Source: Novosphingobium sp.
Lineage (GTDB): Bacteria > Pseudomonadota > Alphaproteobacteria > Sphingomonadales > Sphingomonadaceae
Direction of reading: 5' to 3'
DNA length: 33,786 nt
Assembly: GCF_030699305.1 (NCBI RefSeq)
Contig: NZ_JAUYNB010000031.1
Coordinates: 70,492 to 104,277, forward strand
Shown: one piece after another, positions 1 to 7,549 of the stretch
How the letters are laid out: every line of letters starts with the position of its first letter
How positions within the stretch are numbered: position 1 is the first letter of the stretch
Position numbers and translations under genes: made by a program
The notes under the pieces: model-generated
The model's input: only the letters and a program-made list of their open reading frames with translations
Databases searched by the model: none
What the model was told of the DNA's origin: nothing

Positions 1-586
1 CCAGCAGCCCGGCGCCGCCCCGGCTGCTCAGATAATCGTCGGCCATCGAGGTGTCGGTGAAGCCGGGGCAGATCGCATAGCTCATCACGCCGCGCGCGGC
101 ATACTGGCGGGCGATGGTCTTGTGCATGGCGATCATCCCGCCCTTGGCGGCGGCATAGTGCCAGTGATCGGGCGAATCGCCGCGATAGCCGGCGCGGCTG
201 GCAATGTGGACGATCCGCCCGGCCGCGCCCCGGTCAAGCCAGTGCTTCACGGCAAAGCGGGACAGTTCCGCCGCCGCCGTCAGGTTGATGCGCAGGGTGT
301 CTTCCCAGTTGTCCAGCCAGGCGATGTCCGACAGCGCAATCGGGTTGGGGCTGAACAGGCCCGCGTTGTTGACCAGCAGGTCGATCCGCCCGCCGCTGCG
401 CTCCAGCGCCTCGGCCCAGATCCGCGCGGGTGCGCCGGGATCGGTCAGGTCGGCGGCAATGGTGTGCGCATCCACCGCGCGGGTGGCATGGCCGATGACG
501 GTGACGCCGCGCGCGCGCAGCTGGGCGGCGATGGCCGCGCCAATCCCGCGCGACGATCCGGTGACAAGGGCGGTAAGTGTGCTCAT
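1..586 (-). CDS. SDR family NAD(P)-dependent oxidoreductase, C-terminus cut by window edge
   Basis: Classical short-chain dehydrogenase/reductase that reads leftward off the window; about 195 codons are visible and roughly 50 residues are probably missing. The start is ATG at 584-586 (MSTLTALVTG); the Shine-Dalgarno sequence is weak. Visible motifs are the cofactor loop TGSSRGIG at residues 9-16, NNAG at 73-76, Asn101, and a catalytic Ser130/Tyr144/Lys148 set (YAAAK), followed by a CPGFTDT segment after the active site. All family landmarks are intact, so the enzyme should be active. The substrate cannot be read from the sequence; 3-oxoacyl-ACP reductase-like or a general carbonyl reductase are possible. 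It is divergent from sdhC with 144 bp between the start codons. Family assignment is firm; specific function is unknown. Confidence 0.85.
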   Translation of the reverse strand, partial: MSTLTALVTGSSRGIGAAIAAQLRARGVTVIGHATRAVDAHTIAADLTDPGAPARIWAEALERSGGRIDLLVNNAGLFSPNPIALSDIAWLDNWEDTLRINLTAAAELSRFAVKHWLDRGAAGRIVHIASRAGYRGDSPDHWHYAAAKGGMIAMHKTIARQYAARGVMSYAICPGFTDTSMADDYLSSRGGAGLL

Positions 587-644
587 CCCATGCCATTGGC
601 GCAGGGCGTAGCCTTCGACAAGTCAGATAAGCCCTTAGGACCGC

Positions 645-672
645 TTGCACGGCCCCGCGTTTTGGTTATGGG
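645..672 (+). promoter_or_regulatory. candidate promoter of the sdh operon
   Basis: TTGCAC at 645-650 and TATGGG at 667-672 are separated by 16 bp and lie about 60 bp before the sdhC start. The match to the vegetative -35/-10 pattern is only moderate, and GC-rich alphaproteobacterial promoters are hard to call by eye. The sdhC ribosome binding site (AAAGGGAA, 716-723) is clear. Confidence 0.3.
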
Positions 673-730
673 GTTGGCTCGAACACGGGCGCGTTCGCGT
701 CCGATCAGAGTCACGAAAGGGAACAGCCGC

Positions 731-1117
731 ATGGCCGGAGTGAACAACCGCCCGCTTTCGCCGCACCTGCAGATCTGGCGCTGGGGTCCGGCGATGGCGA
801 TCTCGATCCTGCACCGCGTCACCGGCAACGCGCTGGCCTTTGCCGGTCTGGGTTTGCTGCTGTGGTGGCTGGGGTCGCTGGTCAGCGGCGAAGCTGCCTA
901 TGCCGCATTCACCGCACACGCGACCGCCTGGTATGGCCGGGTCGTGCTGATCGGGCTGTCCTGGGCGTTTTTCAGCCACATGTGCTCTGGTCTGCGCCAC
1001 TTCGTGCTGGATATCGGCGCGGGGTTTGAACTGAAAAGCAACAATTTCTGGTCGGTGATTACACCGATCATTGCCATCGTGCTGACTGTCGCCACCTGGG
1101 CGACGATCCTGCGTTGA
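731..1117 (+). CDS. sdhC: succinate dehydrogenase cytochrome b556 subunit
   Basis: Membrane anchor subunit of complex II; it binds heme b and contributes to the ubiquinone site in the inner membrane. The 128-residue length is typical. The family signature RPLSPHLQIWRW followed by SILHRVTGNAL lies at residues 7-35, and the heme region reads SHMCSGLRHFVLDIG, where the histidines around positions 87-94 are the likely axial ligand area. Three hydrophobic segments are visible (about 33-52, 69-85, 107-126). The start is ATG 731, chosen because AAAGGGAA sits 7 bases upstream; the reading frame stays open far upstream but that part has no SdhC-like content. It is the first gene of sdhCDA, with 12 bp to sdhD. 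Confidence 0.95.
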   Translation: MAGVNNRPLSPHLQIWRWGPAMAISILHRVTGNALAFAGLGLLLWWLGSLVSGEAAYAAFTAHATAWYGRVVLIGLSWAFFSHMCSGLRHFVLDIGAGFELKSNNFWSVITPIIAIVLTVATWATILR

Positions 1118-1129
1118 GAGTGCTGGAAC

Positions 1130-1513
1130 ATGGGTAACGGAACTTCGATCGGACGCGTGCGCGGGCTTGGCTCGGCGCACTCGGGGGCACATCACTGGCT
1201 GGTCCAGCGGTTCAGCGCCATTGGCAACCTGGTGTTGGGGCTGTGGCTGATCATCTCGCTGGTGACGCTGCCGGACTATGACTTCAAGACCGTGCGCGAA
1301 TGGATTTCGGGCGGCATCCCGGCCACCGCGATGGTGCTGCTGATCGTGTCGGTGTTCTGGCACGCGCGGCTGGGCATCCAGGTGCTGATCGAGGATTACG
1401 TCCACGAACACGCCAACAAGTTCGCCTGCATGGCGCTGCTCAACCTTTCCGCCTTTGCCGGGGCCGCTTTCGGCCTGTTCAGCATCGTTCGCCTCGCGCT
1501 GGGAGCTGCCTGA
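1130..1513 (+). CDS. sdhD: succinate dehydrogenase hydrophobic membrane anchor subunit
   Basis: Second membrane anchor of complex II; with SdhC it holds heme b and the quinone pocket. It has 127 residues, the usual length. The N-terminal [20 protein letters not shown] is the family signature, and [17 protein letters not shown] near residues 80-100 carries the conserved His/Arg/Asp region. Three transmembrane segments are visible (about 30-47, 63-81, 100-122). The stop codon shares its last base with the first base of the sdhA start (TGATG at 1511-1515), which indicates translational coupling. Confidence 0.95.
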   Translation: MGNGTSIGRVRGLGSAHSGAHHWLVQRFSAIGNLVLGLWLIISLVTLPDYDFKTVREWISGGIPATAMVLLIVSVFWHARLGIQVLIEDYVHEHANKFACMALLNLSAFAGAAFGLFSIVRLALGAA

Positions 1514-3321
1514 TGTCCGCGCCTGCCTACAAGATCATCGATCATACGTATGACACCGTCGTCGTCGGCGCGGGCGGCTCTGGCCTGCGCGCCACGATGG
1601 GCAGCGCCGAAGCCGGCCTGAAGACCGCGTGCATCACCAAGGTGTTCCCCACCCGCAGCCACACCGTGGCCGCGCAGGGCGGGATCGCCGCAAGCCTCAT
1701 GAACAATTCGCCCGATCACTGGACCTGGCACATGTTCGACACCGTCAAGGGGTCTGACTGGCTGGGCGATCAGGACGCGATCGAATACATGGTCCGCGAA
1801 GCGCCGCAGGCGGTGTATGAGCTGGAACACGCGGGCGTGCCGTTTTCGCGCAACGCCGATGGCACGATCTATCAGCGCCCGTTCGGCGGCCACATGCAGA
1901 ACATGGGCGAAGGCCCGCCGGTGCAGCGCACTTGCGCCGCGGCGGACCGCACCGGCCACGCCATGCTCCACGCGCTTTATCAGCAAAGCCTGAAGTACGA
2001 CGCGGACTTCTTCATCGAATACTTCGCGATCGACCTGATCATGGAAAACGGCGAATGCCGCGGCGTGATTGCGCTGTGCATGGACGATGGCTCGATCCAC
2101 CGTTTCCGGTCCAAGGCCGTGGTGCTGGCAACCGGCGGCTATGGCCGCAGCTATTACACTGCCACTTCGGCCCACACCTGCACGGGTGACGGCGGGGCGA
2201 TGGTCCTGCGTGCGGGCCTGCCGCTGCAGGACATGGAATTCGTGCAGTTCCACCCGACCGGCATCTACGGCGCGGGCGTGCTGATCACCGAAGGCGCGCG
2301 CGGCGAAGGCGGCTACCTGACCAATTCCGAAGGGGAGCGCTTCATGGAGCGCTATGCCCCCTCGGCCAAGGATCTGGCATCGCGCGACGTCGTCTCGCGC
2401 TCGATGGCGCTGGAAATCCGCGAAGGGCGCGGCGTCGGTCCGAACAAGGACCACATCTACCTGCACCTCGATCACATCGATCCCAAGGTTCTGGGCGAAC
2501 GCCTGCCGGGGATCACCGAATCGGGCAAGATCTTTGCCGGGGTCGACCTGACCCGCCAGCCGCTCCCCGTGGTGCCGACCGTGCACTACAACATGGGCGG
2601 CATTCCGACGAACTATCACGGCGAAGTCGTGACCATCGGCGCGGACGGCAATCCGGAAACGATCGTCCCCGGCCTGTTCGCGGTGGGCGAAGCGGCCTGC
2701 GTTTCGGTCCACGGCGCCAACCGTCTGGGTTCGAACTCGCTGATCGACCTCGTGGTGTTCGGCCGCGCCGCCGGTCACCGCCTGAAGGAACTGATCAAGC
2801 CGCAGACCGCGCATCAGGCCCTGCCCAAGGACAGCGCCGACCTCGCGCTGACCCGGCTCGACCACTTCCGCAACGCCAAGGGCGGATCGCCCACGGCCGA
2901 AGTGCGCACCGATATGCAGCGCATCATGTCGACCCATGCCGCCGTGTTCCGCAACGATGAACTGATGGCGGAAGGCAAGGTCAAGCTGGCCGAAACCTAC
3001 CAGCGGATGGAAGACATCCACGTCACCGACCGCTCGCTGATCTGGAATTCGGATCTGGTCGAAACGCTGGAACTGGACAACCTGATCAGCCAGGCGAGCG
3101 TCACCCTGCACGGCGCCCACAACCGCAAGGAAAGCCGCGGCGCCCACGCGCACGAGGATTTCCCCGATCGCAACGACGCCGAATGGATGAAGCACACCGC
3201 CGCGTGGTTCAACGGCTGGGGCGGCAAGGGCGGCGAGGTCAGGATCGACTACCGCCCGGTGCACGAATTCACGCTGACCGACGACGTGGACTACATCAAG
3301 CCGAAGAAGCGGGTTTACTAA
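1513..3321 (+). CDS. sdhA: succinate dehydrogenase flavoprotein subunit
   Basis: Catalytic FAD subunit of complex II; oxidises succinate to fumarate in the TCA cycle and passes electrons to SdhB. It has 602 residues, a normal length. The dinucleotide fold GAGGSG is at residues 19-24. His50 in TRSHT is the expected covalent FAD attachment residue. The HPTGI segment, EGARGEGG with its catalytic arginine, and HYNMGG follow in the usual order, with the capping and C-terminal helical domains intact. ATG 1513 overlaps the sdhD stop by one base; an upstream extension of this frame inside sdhD is not SdhA-like. A strong terminator begins 24 bp after the stop. The expected iron-sulfur subunit sdhB is not downstream, nor elsewhere in the window. 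Confidence 0.97.
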   Translation: MSAPAYKIIDHTYDTVVVGAGGSGLRATMGSAEAGLKTACITKVFPTRSHTVAAQGGIAASLMNNSPDHWTWHMFDTVKGSDWLGDQDAIEYMVREAPQAVYELEHAGVPFSRNADGTIYQRPFGGHMQNMGEGPPVQRTCAAADRTGHAMLHALYQQSLKYDADFFIEYFAIDLIMENGECRGVIALCMDDGSIHRFRSKAVVLATGGYGRSYYTATSAHTCTGDGGAMVLRAGLPLQDMEFVQFHPTGIYGAGVLITEGARGEGGYLTNSEGERFMERYAPSAKDLASRDVVSRSMALEIREGRGVGPNKDHIYLHLDHIDPKVLGERLPGITESGKIFAGVDLTRQPLPVVPTVHYNMGGIPTNYHGEVVTIGADGNPETIVPGLFAVGEAACVSVHGANRLGSNSLIDLVVFGRAAGHRLKELIKPQTAHQALPKDSADLALTRLDHFRNAKGGSPTAEVRTDMQRIMSTHAAVFRNDELMAEGKVKLAETYQRMEDIHVTDRSLIWNSDLVETLELDNLISQASVTLHGAHNRKESRGAHAHEDFPDRNDAEWMKHTAAWFNGWGGKGGEVRIDYRPVHEFTLTDDVDYIKPKKRVY

Positions 3322-3345
3322 GCCGCGCATTCGCAAGAAAATGAA

Positions 3346-3378
3346 AAAAAGGCCGGGGCGCAAAACCCCGGCCTTTTT
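3346..3378. terminator. bidirectional rho-independent terminator between sdhA and usp
   Basis: A perfect 13-bp inverted repeat: AAAAAGGCCGGGG (3346-3358), a 7-base loop, then CCCCGGCCTTTTT (3366-3378). It has an A-tract on one side and a T-tract on the other, so it can end transcripts from both convergent genes. It lies 24 bp after sdhA and 3 bp after the stress-protein stop. Confidence 0.93.
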
Positions 3379-3381
3379 CTT

Positions 3382-4227
3382 TCAGTGCGACAGCAGGACC
3401 GGCAGGCGCGGGTTGTCGAGCACACTCATCGTGGCTCCCCCCAGCAGGAAATCACGCAAGCGTGAATGACCACAGCCGCCCATGACCAGCAGGTCGGCGT
3501 TCAGTTCTATCGCGGTGTCCTGCAGGGCGTCGCCGATCTTGCGGCCGTTCAGACGCCGTTGCTCGACCCGTGCAGCAATGCCGCGCTGGGCCAGGGTTTC
3601 TGTCAGATCGGCGTGATCGAGGGTTGAATAGATCGCCTTGTCATCACCGATCATGACCAGCACGATTTCGGCAATTTGCGGCAGAAGGGCAAGCGCATCG
3701 CCCAGTGCCCGGGCGGCGTTGCGGGTGTTGTCCCACGCGGCCACGATCCGCTGCGCCGCAAAACTGCCGTCGTGCGCAGCCGGAACAACCAGCAGCGGGC
3801 GACCCGTTTCGAACAGCAGATTTTCGGCAATGATCCGGTCGCTGAGTGGGCCGGAACGGTTCGATCCGATCACCAGTGCATCGTGCAGCCGCGCATGGTC
3901 GGCGATGTAGTTGATGAGTCCGTGCGAATGGTCAATCGCGGTCACGGTGCGGGCGGTTACACCCAGGGCGGAGCAGTGCTGTTCCAATTGCGCGGCATTG
4001 TCGGCGTTGATGCCATCACGATCGCGCGCTTCCTGTTCCAGCACGGCAAAGCTGCGTGCTTCGGCGGACGGAGCGGTATTGGCCTCGATGTTGAACAATA
4101 GTCCGGTCAGGCTGGCACCGATCGCCTGACAGAGTGCCGGTGCGTATGCTGCAGGCCCCCGGTCCACGGCGAAGCTGCCCAGCGGGGCATAGAGCGCCAC
4201 GGATCTGGATCGATTGATGTCGGTCAC
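3382..4227 (-). CDS. universal stress protein, two UspA domains
   Basis: Cytoplasmic stress protein with tandem UspA folds, 281 residues, the usual size for two-domain members. Domain 1 (about 8-150) ends in DALVIGSNRSGPLSDR...GRPLLVVP. Domain 2 (about 158-281) ends in DLLVMGGCGHSRLRDFLLGGAT...LPVLLSH. The second domain keeps the G-x2-G-x9-G nucleotide-loop pattern, although the last glycine is followed by Gly rather than Ser/Thr, so ATP binding is uncertain. The start is taken as GTG 4225-4227 (VTDINRS), with GAGGAA about 7 bases upstream; a longer ATG-initiated frame up to 4383 gives a cysteine-rich, unlike N-terminus. It is convergent with sdhA. A perfect hairpin overlaps its ribosome binding site. 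The stress that induces it cannot be inferred. Confidence 0.85.
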   Translation of the reverse strand: MTDINRSRSVALYAPLGSFAVDRGPAAYAPALCQAIGASLTGLLFNIEANTAPSAEARSFAVLEQEARDRDGINADNAAQLEQHCSALGVTARTVTAIDHSHGLINYIADHARLHDALVIGSNRSGPLSDRIIAENLLFETGRPLLVVPAAHDGSFAAQRIVAAWDNTRNAARALGDALALLPQIAEIVLVMIGDDKAIYSTLDHADLTETLAQRGIAARVEQRRLNGRKIGDALQDTAIELNADLLVMGGCGHSRLRDFLLGGATMSVLDNPRLPVLLSH

Positions 4228-4237
4228 TGGCAAGTTC

Positions 4238-4261
4238 CTCGTTTCGTCGTTCAGAAACGAG
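4238..4261 (-). promoter_or_regulatory. hairpin overlapping the usp ribosome binding site
   Basis: Perfect 8-bp inverted repeat CTCGTTTC / GAAACGAG with an 8-base loop. Read on the minus strand, the second arm runs straight into GAACTTGCCA and the GTG start, so the SD core GAGGAA begins inside the stem. It could hide the ribosome binding site in the mRNA, or be a protein operator. Confidence 0.5.
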
Positions 4262-4299
4262 TGGCCCACGCACCGGCATGGCGAATATTCAGCAAACCG

Positions 4300-4319
4300 G
4301 CATCGGGCACACCCGATGC
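4300..4319. repeat. perfect 8-bp hairpin with tetraloop
   Basis: GCATCGGG (4300-4307), CACA loop, CCCGATGC (4312-4319). Two further C-G pairs can form across a single bulged G (4297-4298 with 4320-4321). It lies in the presumed 5' leader of the stress-protein gene. No T-tract follows on either strand, so it is not a standard terminator. Confidence 0.5.
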
Positions 4320-4571
4320 GGTCCGACATCACGACCGGTCTGGTCGCCAGAGGGGCCCGGCCCGCGTTGCCAAAGTAATGCAATCGGCGTCAGGTTCAAG
4401 CCGCGTTTGACCTCGCCGTCGAGGATGCCGGGCGCGTCGAGGCAAAGCCTGCGTTTTCCTACATCACGTCATGCTGTCACACTGGGGAACGGTTCTTTGA
4501 CAGTGTTGGATTCACGCATGGCGCTCCACCGGGCAGGGCTGCCCCGTTGCTGCAAAAACATTGCCCAGAGG

Positions 4572-4606
4572 ACGACTTTCATCAACTAACCTGGAGAAAG
4601 TCGTTT
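4572..4606 (+). terminator. terminator-like inverted repeat with no obvious gene before it
   Basis: Perfect 9-bp inverted repeat ACGACTTTC (4572-4580) / GAAAGTCGT (4596-4604), 15-base loop, followed by TTT and an AT-rich stretch on the + strand. The large loop and moderate stem make it a weak terminator; a regulator-binding palindrome is an alternative. Confidence 0.35.
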
Positions 4607-4673
4607 TAAATCAATCGGGGCATTTCAGGCTTGTTACACGGCTTGAACGCTCAGGCACCCCAAAACCGCCCGA

Positions 4674-5822
4674 TCAGCGCCAGCGCAGCCGGTCTGGCGT
4701 CAACTGATCGACGCGGGTGACGCCCATCAGCTTCATCCCGCGTTCGATTTCGTCCTGCAGGATGCCCAGCGCGCGTTCGACCCCGTCCTGACCGGCAGCG
4801 GCGAGGGCATAGAGGTAGAGGCGGCCGCCCGATGCCGCCGTGGCCCCGGCGCAGAGCGCTTTCAGCGCGTGGGTGCCGCGCCGGACGCCGCCGTCGCAGA
4901 TGATCTCGATCTGCCCGCCGACCGCATCGACGATTTCGGGGAGCTGGTCGAAGGGGGAACGGCTGCCGTCCAGCTGGCGGCCGCCGTGGTTGGAAATCAT
5001 GATGGCGTCGGCACCGATTGCCACCGCGCGGCGCGCGTCGGACACGCTCATCACGCCTTTCAGCGCGAACTTGCCGCCCCAGTCCTCGCGCAGTTGCCCG
5101 GCCATTTTCCAGTCCATCGACTGGTCGAGCATGGTGTTGAAATAGCCCGCGATCGACACAGCCTCGCCGGTGCCTTCCCTGACGTGGGTGTCGAGGTTGG
5201 GCAGTGCGAACTTTTCGCGCAGCAGGTAATCCAGCCCCCAGCGCGGTTTCATCGCATAGCCCAGCAGGTTGCGGGCGGTGAACTTCGGGGGTGAGGTGAA
5301 CCCGCTGCGGGAGCAGCGTTCGCGCTTGCCGGCGACGATGGTGTCGACCGTCAGCGCGATGGCATCGAACTTTGCCGCCTGGCAGCGTTCGATCATGCTG
5401 CGGTTGAGGCCCCGGTCCTTGTGGTAATAGAACTGGAACATCTTGGGATTGTCACCCATCGCCCCGATCTCCTCGATCGAGACGGTGGCCAGGCTGGAAA
5501 TGCCGAACCACAGCCCGAACTTCGCTGCCGCGCGGGCGACGGCGCGTTCGCCCTGCCAGTGGAACACGCGTTGCAGCGCGGTGGGAGACAGGATCAGCGG
5601 CAAGGCGCTGGTGCGGCCCAGGATGGTGCAACTGGTATCGATGGTGTCGACCCCAACCAGCACGTCCGGCACCAGATCGGCGCGGGCATAGGCTTCGGTA
5701 TTGCGCACCTTGGTCAGTTCATCGTCCGCCGCGCCGTCGATGTAATCGAACACGGGCCAGGGCAGCCGCTGCCGTGCGAGGCGGCGGAAATCGTCGATGT
5801 TGTGGCAGTCGGTCAGGCGCAT
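4674..5822 (-). CDS. FMN-dependent alpha-hydroxy-acid oxidising protein (L-lactate dehydrogenase-like)
   Basis: TIM-barrel flavoenzyme that oxidises a 2-hydroxyacid to a 2-oxoacid; close relatives are L-lactate dehydrogenase (LldD), glycolate oxidase and mandelate dehydrogenase. It has 382 residues, normal for the family. The N-terminal segment FRRLARQRLPWPVFDYIDGAA, the FMN segment LSPTALQRVFHWQGE, the active-site SNHGGRQLDGS (base His and Arg) near residues 278-288, and the phosphate-binding DGGVRRG are all intact. The segment after it, GATAASGGRLYLYALAAAGQ, is slightly unusual compared with GRPxLYGLAAxG. A gap of only 28 bp to the next minus-strand gene suggests co-transcription. Lactate is the likeliest substrate but is not certain, and no lctP or lldR neighbour supports it, so no symbol is given. 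Confidence 0.85.
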   Translation of the reverse strand: MRLTDCHNIDDFRRLARQRLPWPVFDYIDGAADDELTKVRNTEAYARADLVPDVLVGVDTIDTSCTILGRTSALPLILSPTALQRVFHWQGERAVARAAAKFGLWFGISSLATVSIEEIGAMGDNPKMFQFYYHKDRGLNRSMIERCQAAKFDAIALTVDTIVAGKRERCSRSGFTSPPKFTARNLLGYAMKPRWGLDYLLREKFALPNLDTHVREGTGEAVSIAGYFNTMLDQSMDWKMAGQLREDWGGKFALKGVMSVSDARRAVAIGADAIMISNHGGRQLDGSRSPFDQLPEIVDAVGGQIEIICDGGVRRGTHALKALCAGATAASGGRLYLYALAAAGQDGVERALGILQDEIERGMKLMGVTRVDQLTPDRLRWR

Positions 5823-5850
5823 GACCGCAGGGCTAACGCAGGATGGCCGA

Positions 5851-6474
5851 TCAGTCGACCTTTTGCACGACCGGCTGAGACGTGAACTGGACCTTCTGCC
5901 CGCGCTGGCGCTTCTCCCTGGCGGAAGATTTGGCAGTTGCCGCAGGGGCCGACGCCTGCATTTGCAGCGGCGCGGCGCGCGCGGGATAGCGGCAGCCGCG
6001 TGCCTGCCCGTAACCTTTCAGGAAGGCGCGGCGGGCAAACCCGGCCTGTACGGCCAGCAGCAACCGGCGGTCCTGCTCATTCGCGCCGGAAATCTCGCGG
6101 ATCAGCCCGCGAAACGGGATGAACGAACCGACCGCCGCCTGGGCGACGCGCCCGGCGGATATTTTCGGCTTGCCGTCCGTCGGCAGATCGATGTCATCCC
6201 CCAGCACGGCGTCAAGGTCCGCCACGGCAGCGGACAGCTGCGGGCATTTGCGCAAATCCGCGACGCCATAGGGATCGGCCTGCGCGGCGATCAGCAGGTC
6301 GGGAATATCACCCTTGCGCAAGTTGAGATCGGAAATCGGCGTGCGCACCACATCGCCTGCGCTGACGTCGCGGTTGGTTACGGGCTTGTCCGCTTCCTGC
6401 TCCTGACTGGCCAGCAGCGGGGCAGTGGTGCCCATCAGGATCAGCGACAGCAACAGGGCAGGGGTAAAGCGCAT
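5851..6474 (-). CDS. secreted protein of unknown function
   Basis: 207-residue protein with a clear N-terminal signal peptide (MRFTPALLLSLILMGTTAPLLA, about residues 1-22), so exported to the periplasm. The mature part contains two cysteines in KCPQLS and ARGCRYP and a hydrophobic AQAAVGSFIPFRGLIREISG segment that could contact membrane. The C-terminus is Ala/Lys/Arg/Gln-rich and looks disordered. The start at ATG 6472-6474 is chosen because it gives the signal peptide; an upstream ATG adds an unlikely 12-residue extension. I do not recognise a domain family. It sits 28 bp upstream of the hydroxyacid dehydrogenase gene and 82 bp after the YpfJ-like gene, all on the same strand. Confidence 0.65.
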   Translation of the reverse strand: MRFTPALLLSLILMGTTAPLLASQEQEADKPVTNRDVSAGDVVRTPISDLNLRKGDIPDLLIAAQADPYGVADLRKCPQLSAAVADLDAVLGDDIDLPTDGKPKISAGRVAQAAVGSFIPFRGLIREISGANEQDRRLLLAVQAGFARRAFLKGYGQARGCRYPARAAPLQMQASAPAATAKSSAREKRQRGQKVQFTSQPVVQKVD

Positions 6475-6556
6475 GGTCCGGACAGTGTCACACCCAGCCG
6501 CAAATCCCAACCAGTCCCGCCGCCTGCAGGCAACAGGCTATCGCAAATCGGGGCGG

Positions 6557-7435
6557 CTATCGCAGATCAGCAAACGTATCGCAGGCGTCCCCGCTCGCGC
6601 TTTCCAGCCCGCGCTTCAGCCAGGTCATGCGCTGTTCGCTGGTGCCGTGCGTGAACGATGCCTCAACCGGGCGGCGTCCCGCCTTTTTCATCAGGGTGTC
6701 ATCCCCGATGGAGTGCGCGGCGTTCAGCCCTTCTTCCATGTCGCCCGGTTCGATCCGGTCGGCGTTCTTGGCGGCCCAGACCCCGGCGTAGCAATCGGCC
6801 TGCAATTCCATCCGCACCTGCAACCGGTTGGCAGCCTGCGGGTTCTGCGCCTGGGCGCTCCTGATCTGCTCGGAGATGCCGGTGATGGTCTGGATATGGT
6901 GACCATATTCATGGGCGATCACATAGGCGCGGGCAAAATCGCCGCCCGCACCCAGCTTTTGTTCCATCTCGCGGTAGAAATCGGTGTCGATGTAGATCCC
7001 GTTGTCGCTGGGGCAATAAAACGGACCCATCGCGCTTTGCGCCGCGCCGCAACCGGAATTGCCGGACTGGGCATAGAACACCAGCTTGGGCGGCACGAAC
7101 GCGGTGCCGGACGCCCGGAGGATCGGTTCCCAGGTCTTGTTGAGCGAGGACAGCGCGTTGCAGGTTTCGCGGCTCATTGCATCGACCGAACAGCTTTCGG
7201 AAATAGTCGAACCGCCTTGCGCAGGTCCGGCCACTTCCGGTCCGGCCTGCTGCATCTGTTGCAGCCCGCCCAGCATCTGGGTGGGATCGACCCCGAACAC
7301 GACCGCCGCGATCAGCGCGATTACCAGCGTCCCGCAGCCGATCTTGCCGCCCCCGCCGCCCATCCGGAATCCGCCGCCCCCGCCGCGCTGATCCTCGACA
7401 TTCACGGCGTTGGGATCGAAATCGTCAAGACGCAT
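6557..7435 (-). CDS. ypfJ: neutral zinc metallopeptidase, YpfJ family
   Basis: Membrane-anchored putative zinc metallopeptidase (YpfJ/DUF2342-type 'neutral zinc metallopeptidase'), 292 residues, as expected. The order is a short N-terminal MRLDDFDPNAVNVEDQR signature, a glycine-rich linker (about 18-30), one transmembrane helix (about 33-49), then the extracytoplasmic domain. The zinc motif HEYGHH is at residues 175-180. The FYCPSDNGIYIDTDFY segment preceding it and the downstream ELQADCYAGVWA (third metal ligand region) are conserved. Cysteines at 82, 92, 129 and 141 may pair. The start at ATG 7433-7435 is fixed by the conserved N-terminus. It is divergent from the hydroxybutyrate dehydrogenase gene across 114 bp. 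Proteolytic activity of this family is not well established. Confidence 0.9.
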   Translation of the reverse strand: MRLDDFDPNAVNVEDQRGGGGGFRMGGGGGKIGCGTLVIALIAAVVFGVDPTQMLGGLQQMQQAGPEVAGPAQGGSTISESCSVDAMSRETCNALSSLNKTWEPILRASGTAFVPPKLVFYAQSGNSGCGAAQSAMGPFYCPSDNGIYIDTDFYREMEQKLGAGGDFARAYVIAHEYGHHIQTITGISEQIRSAQAQNPQAANRLQVRMELQADCYAGVWAAKNADRIEPGDMEEGLNAAHSIGDDTLMKKAGRRPVEASFTHGTSEQRMTWLKRGLESASGDACDTFADLR

Positions 7436-7549
7436 CGCGCTACCTCTCAAAACAACGGCCATGCAACTTTGGCCAAGACGCTGGACAGGGCTGCGACCCA
7501 GCGGCAATGCCCGCGTGTAACGTGTTTTCTCATAGGGTTGGAGTCGGGA

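Larger units (their letters stand above)
4228..4673. other. 446-bp gene-free gap rich in inverted repeats
   Basis: No convincing coding frame. Three perfect inverted repeats lie in it (4238-4261, 4300-4319, 4572-4604). It also holds a consensus TTGACA at 4497-4502 on the + strand without a matching -10. It presumably carries the stress-protein promoter and leader. A small RNA read on the + strand and ended by the 4572-4604 hairpin is possible but unproven. Confidence 0.5.

Noticed and set aside
1396..3363. 655-codon open frame antisense to sdhA
   Set aside because: Shadow frame of high GC3 coding sequence; full of Val/Ala/Arg/His runs and without any family resemblance, while sdhA is certain.
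4278..4589. 103-codon open frame on the + strand in the gap before the stress gene
   Set aside because: Basic, Ser/Pro/Arg/Cys-rich composition typical of a chance frame in GC-rich DNA, no ribosome binding site, and its stop lies in the loop of an inverted repeat.
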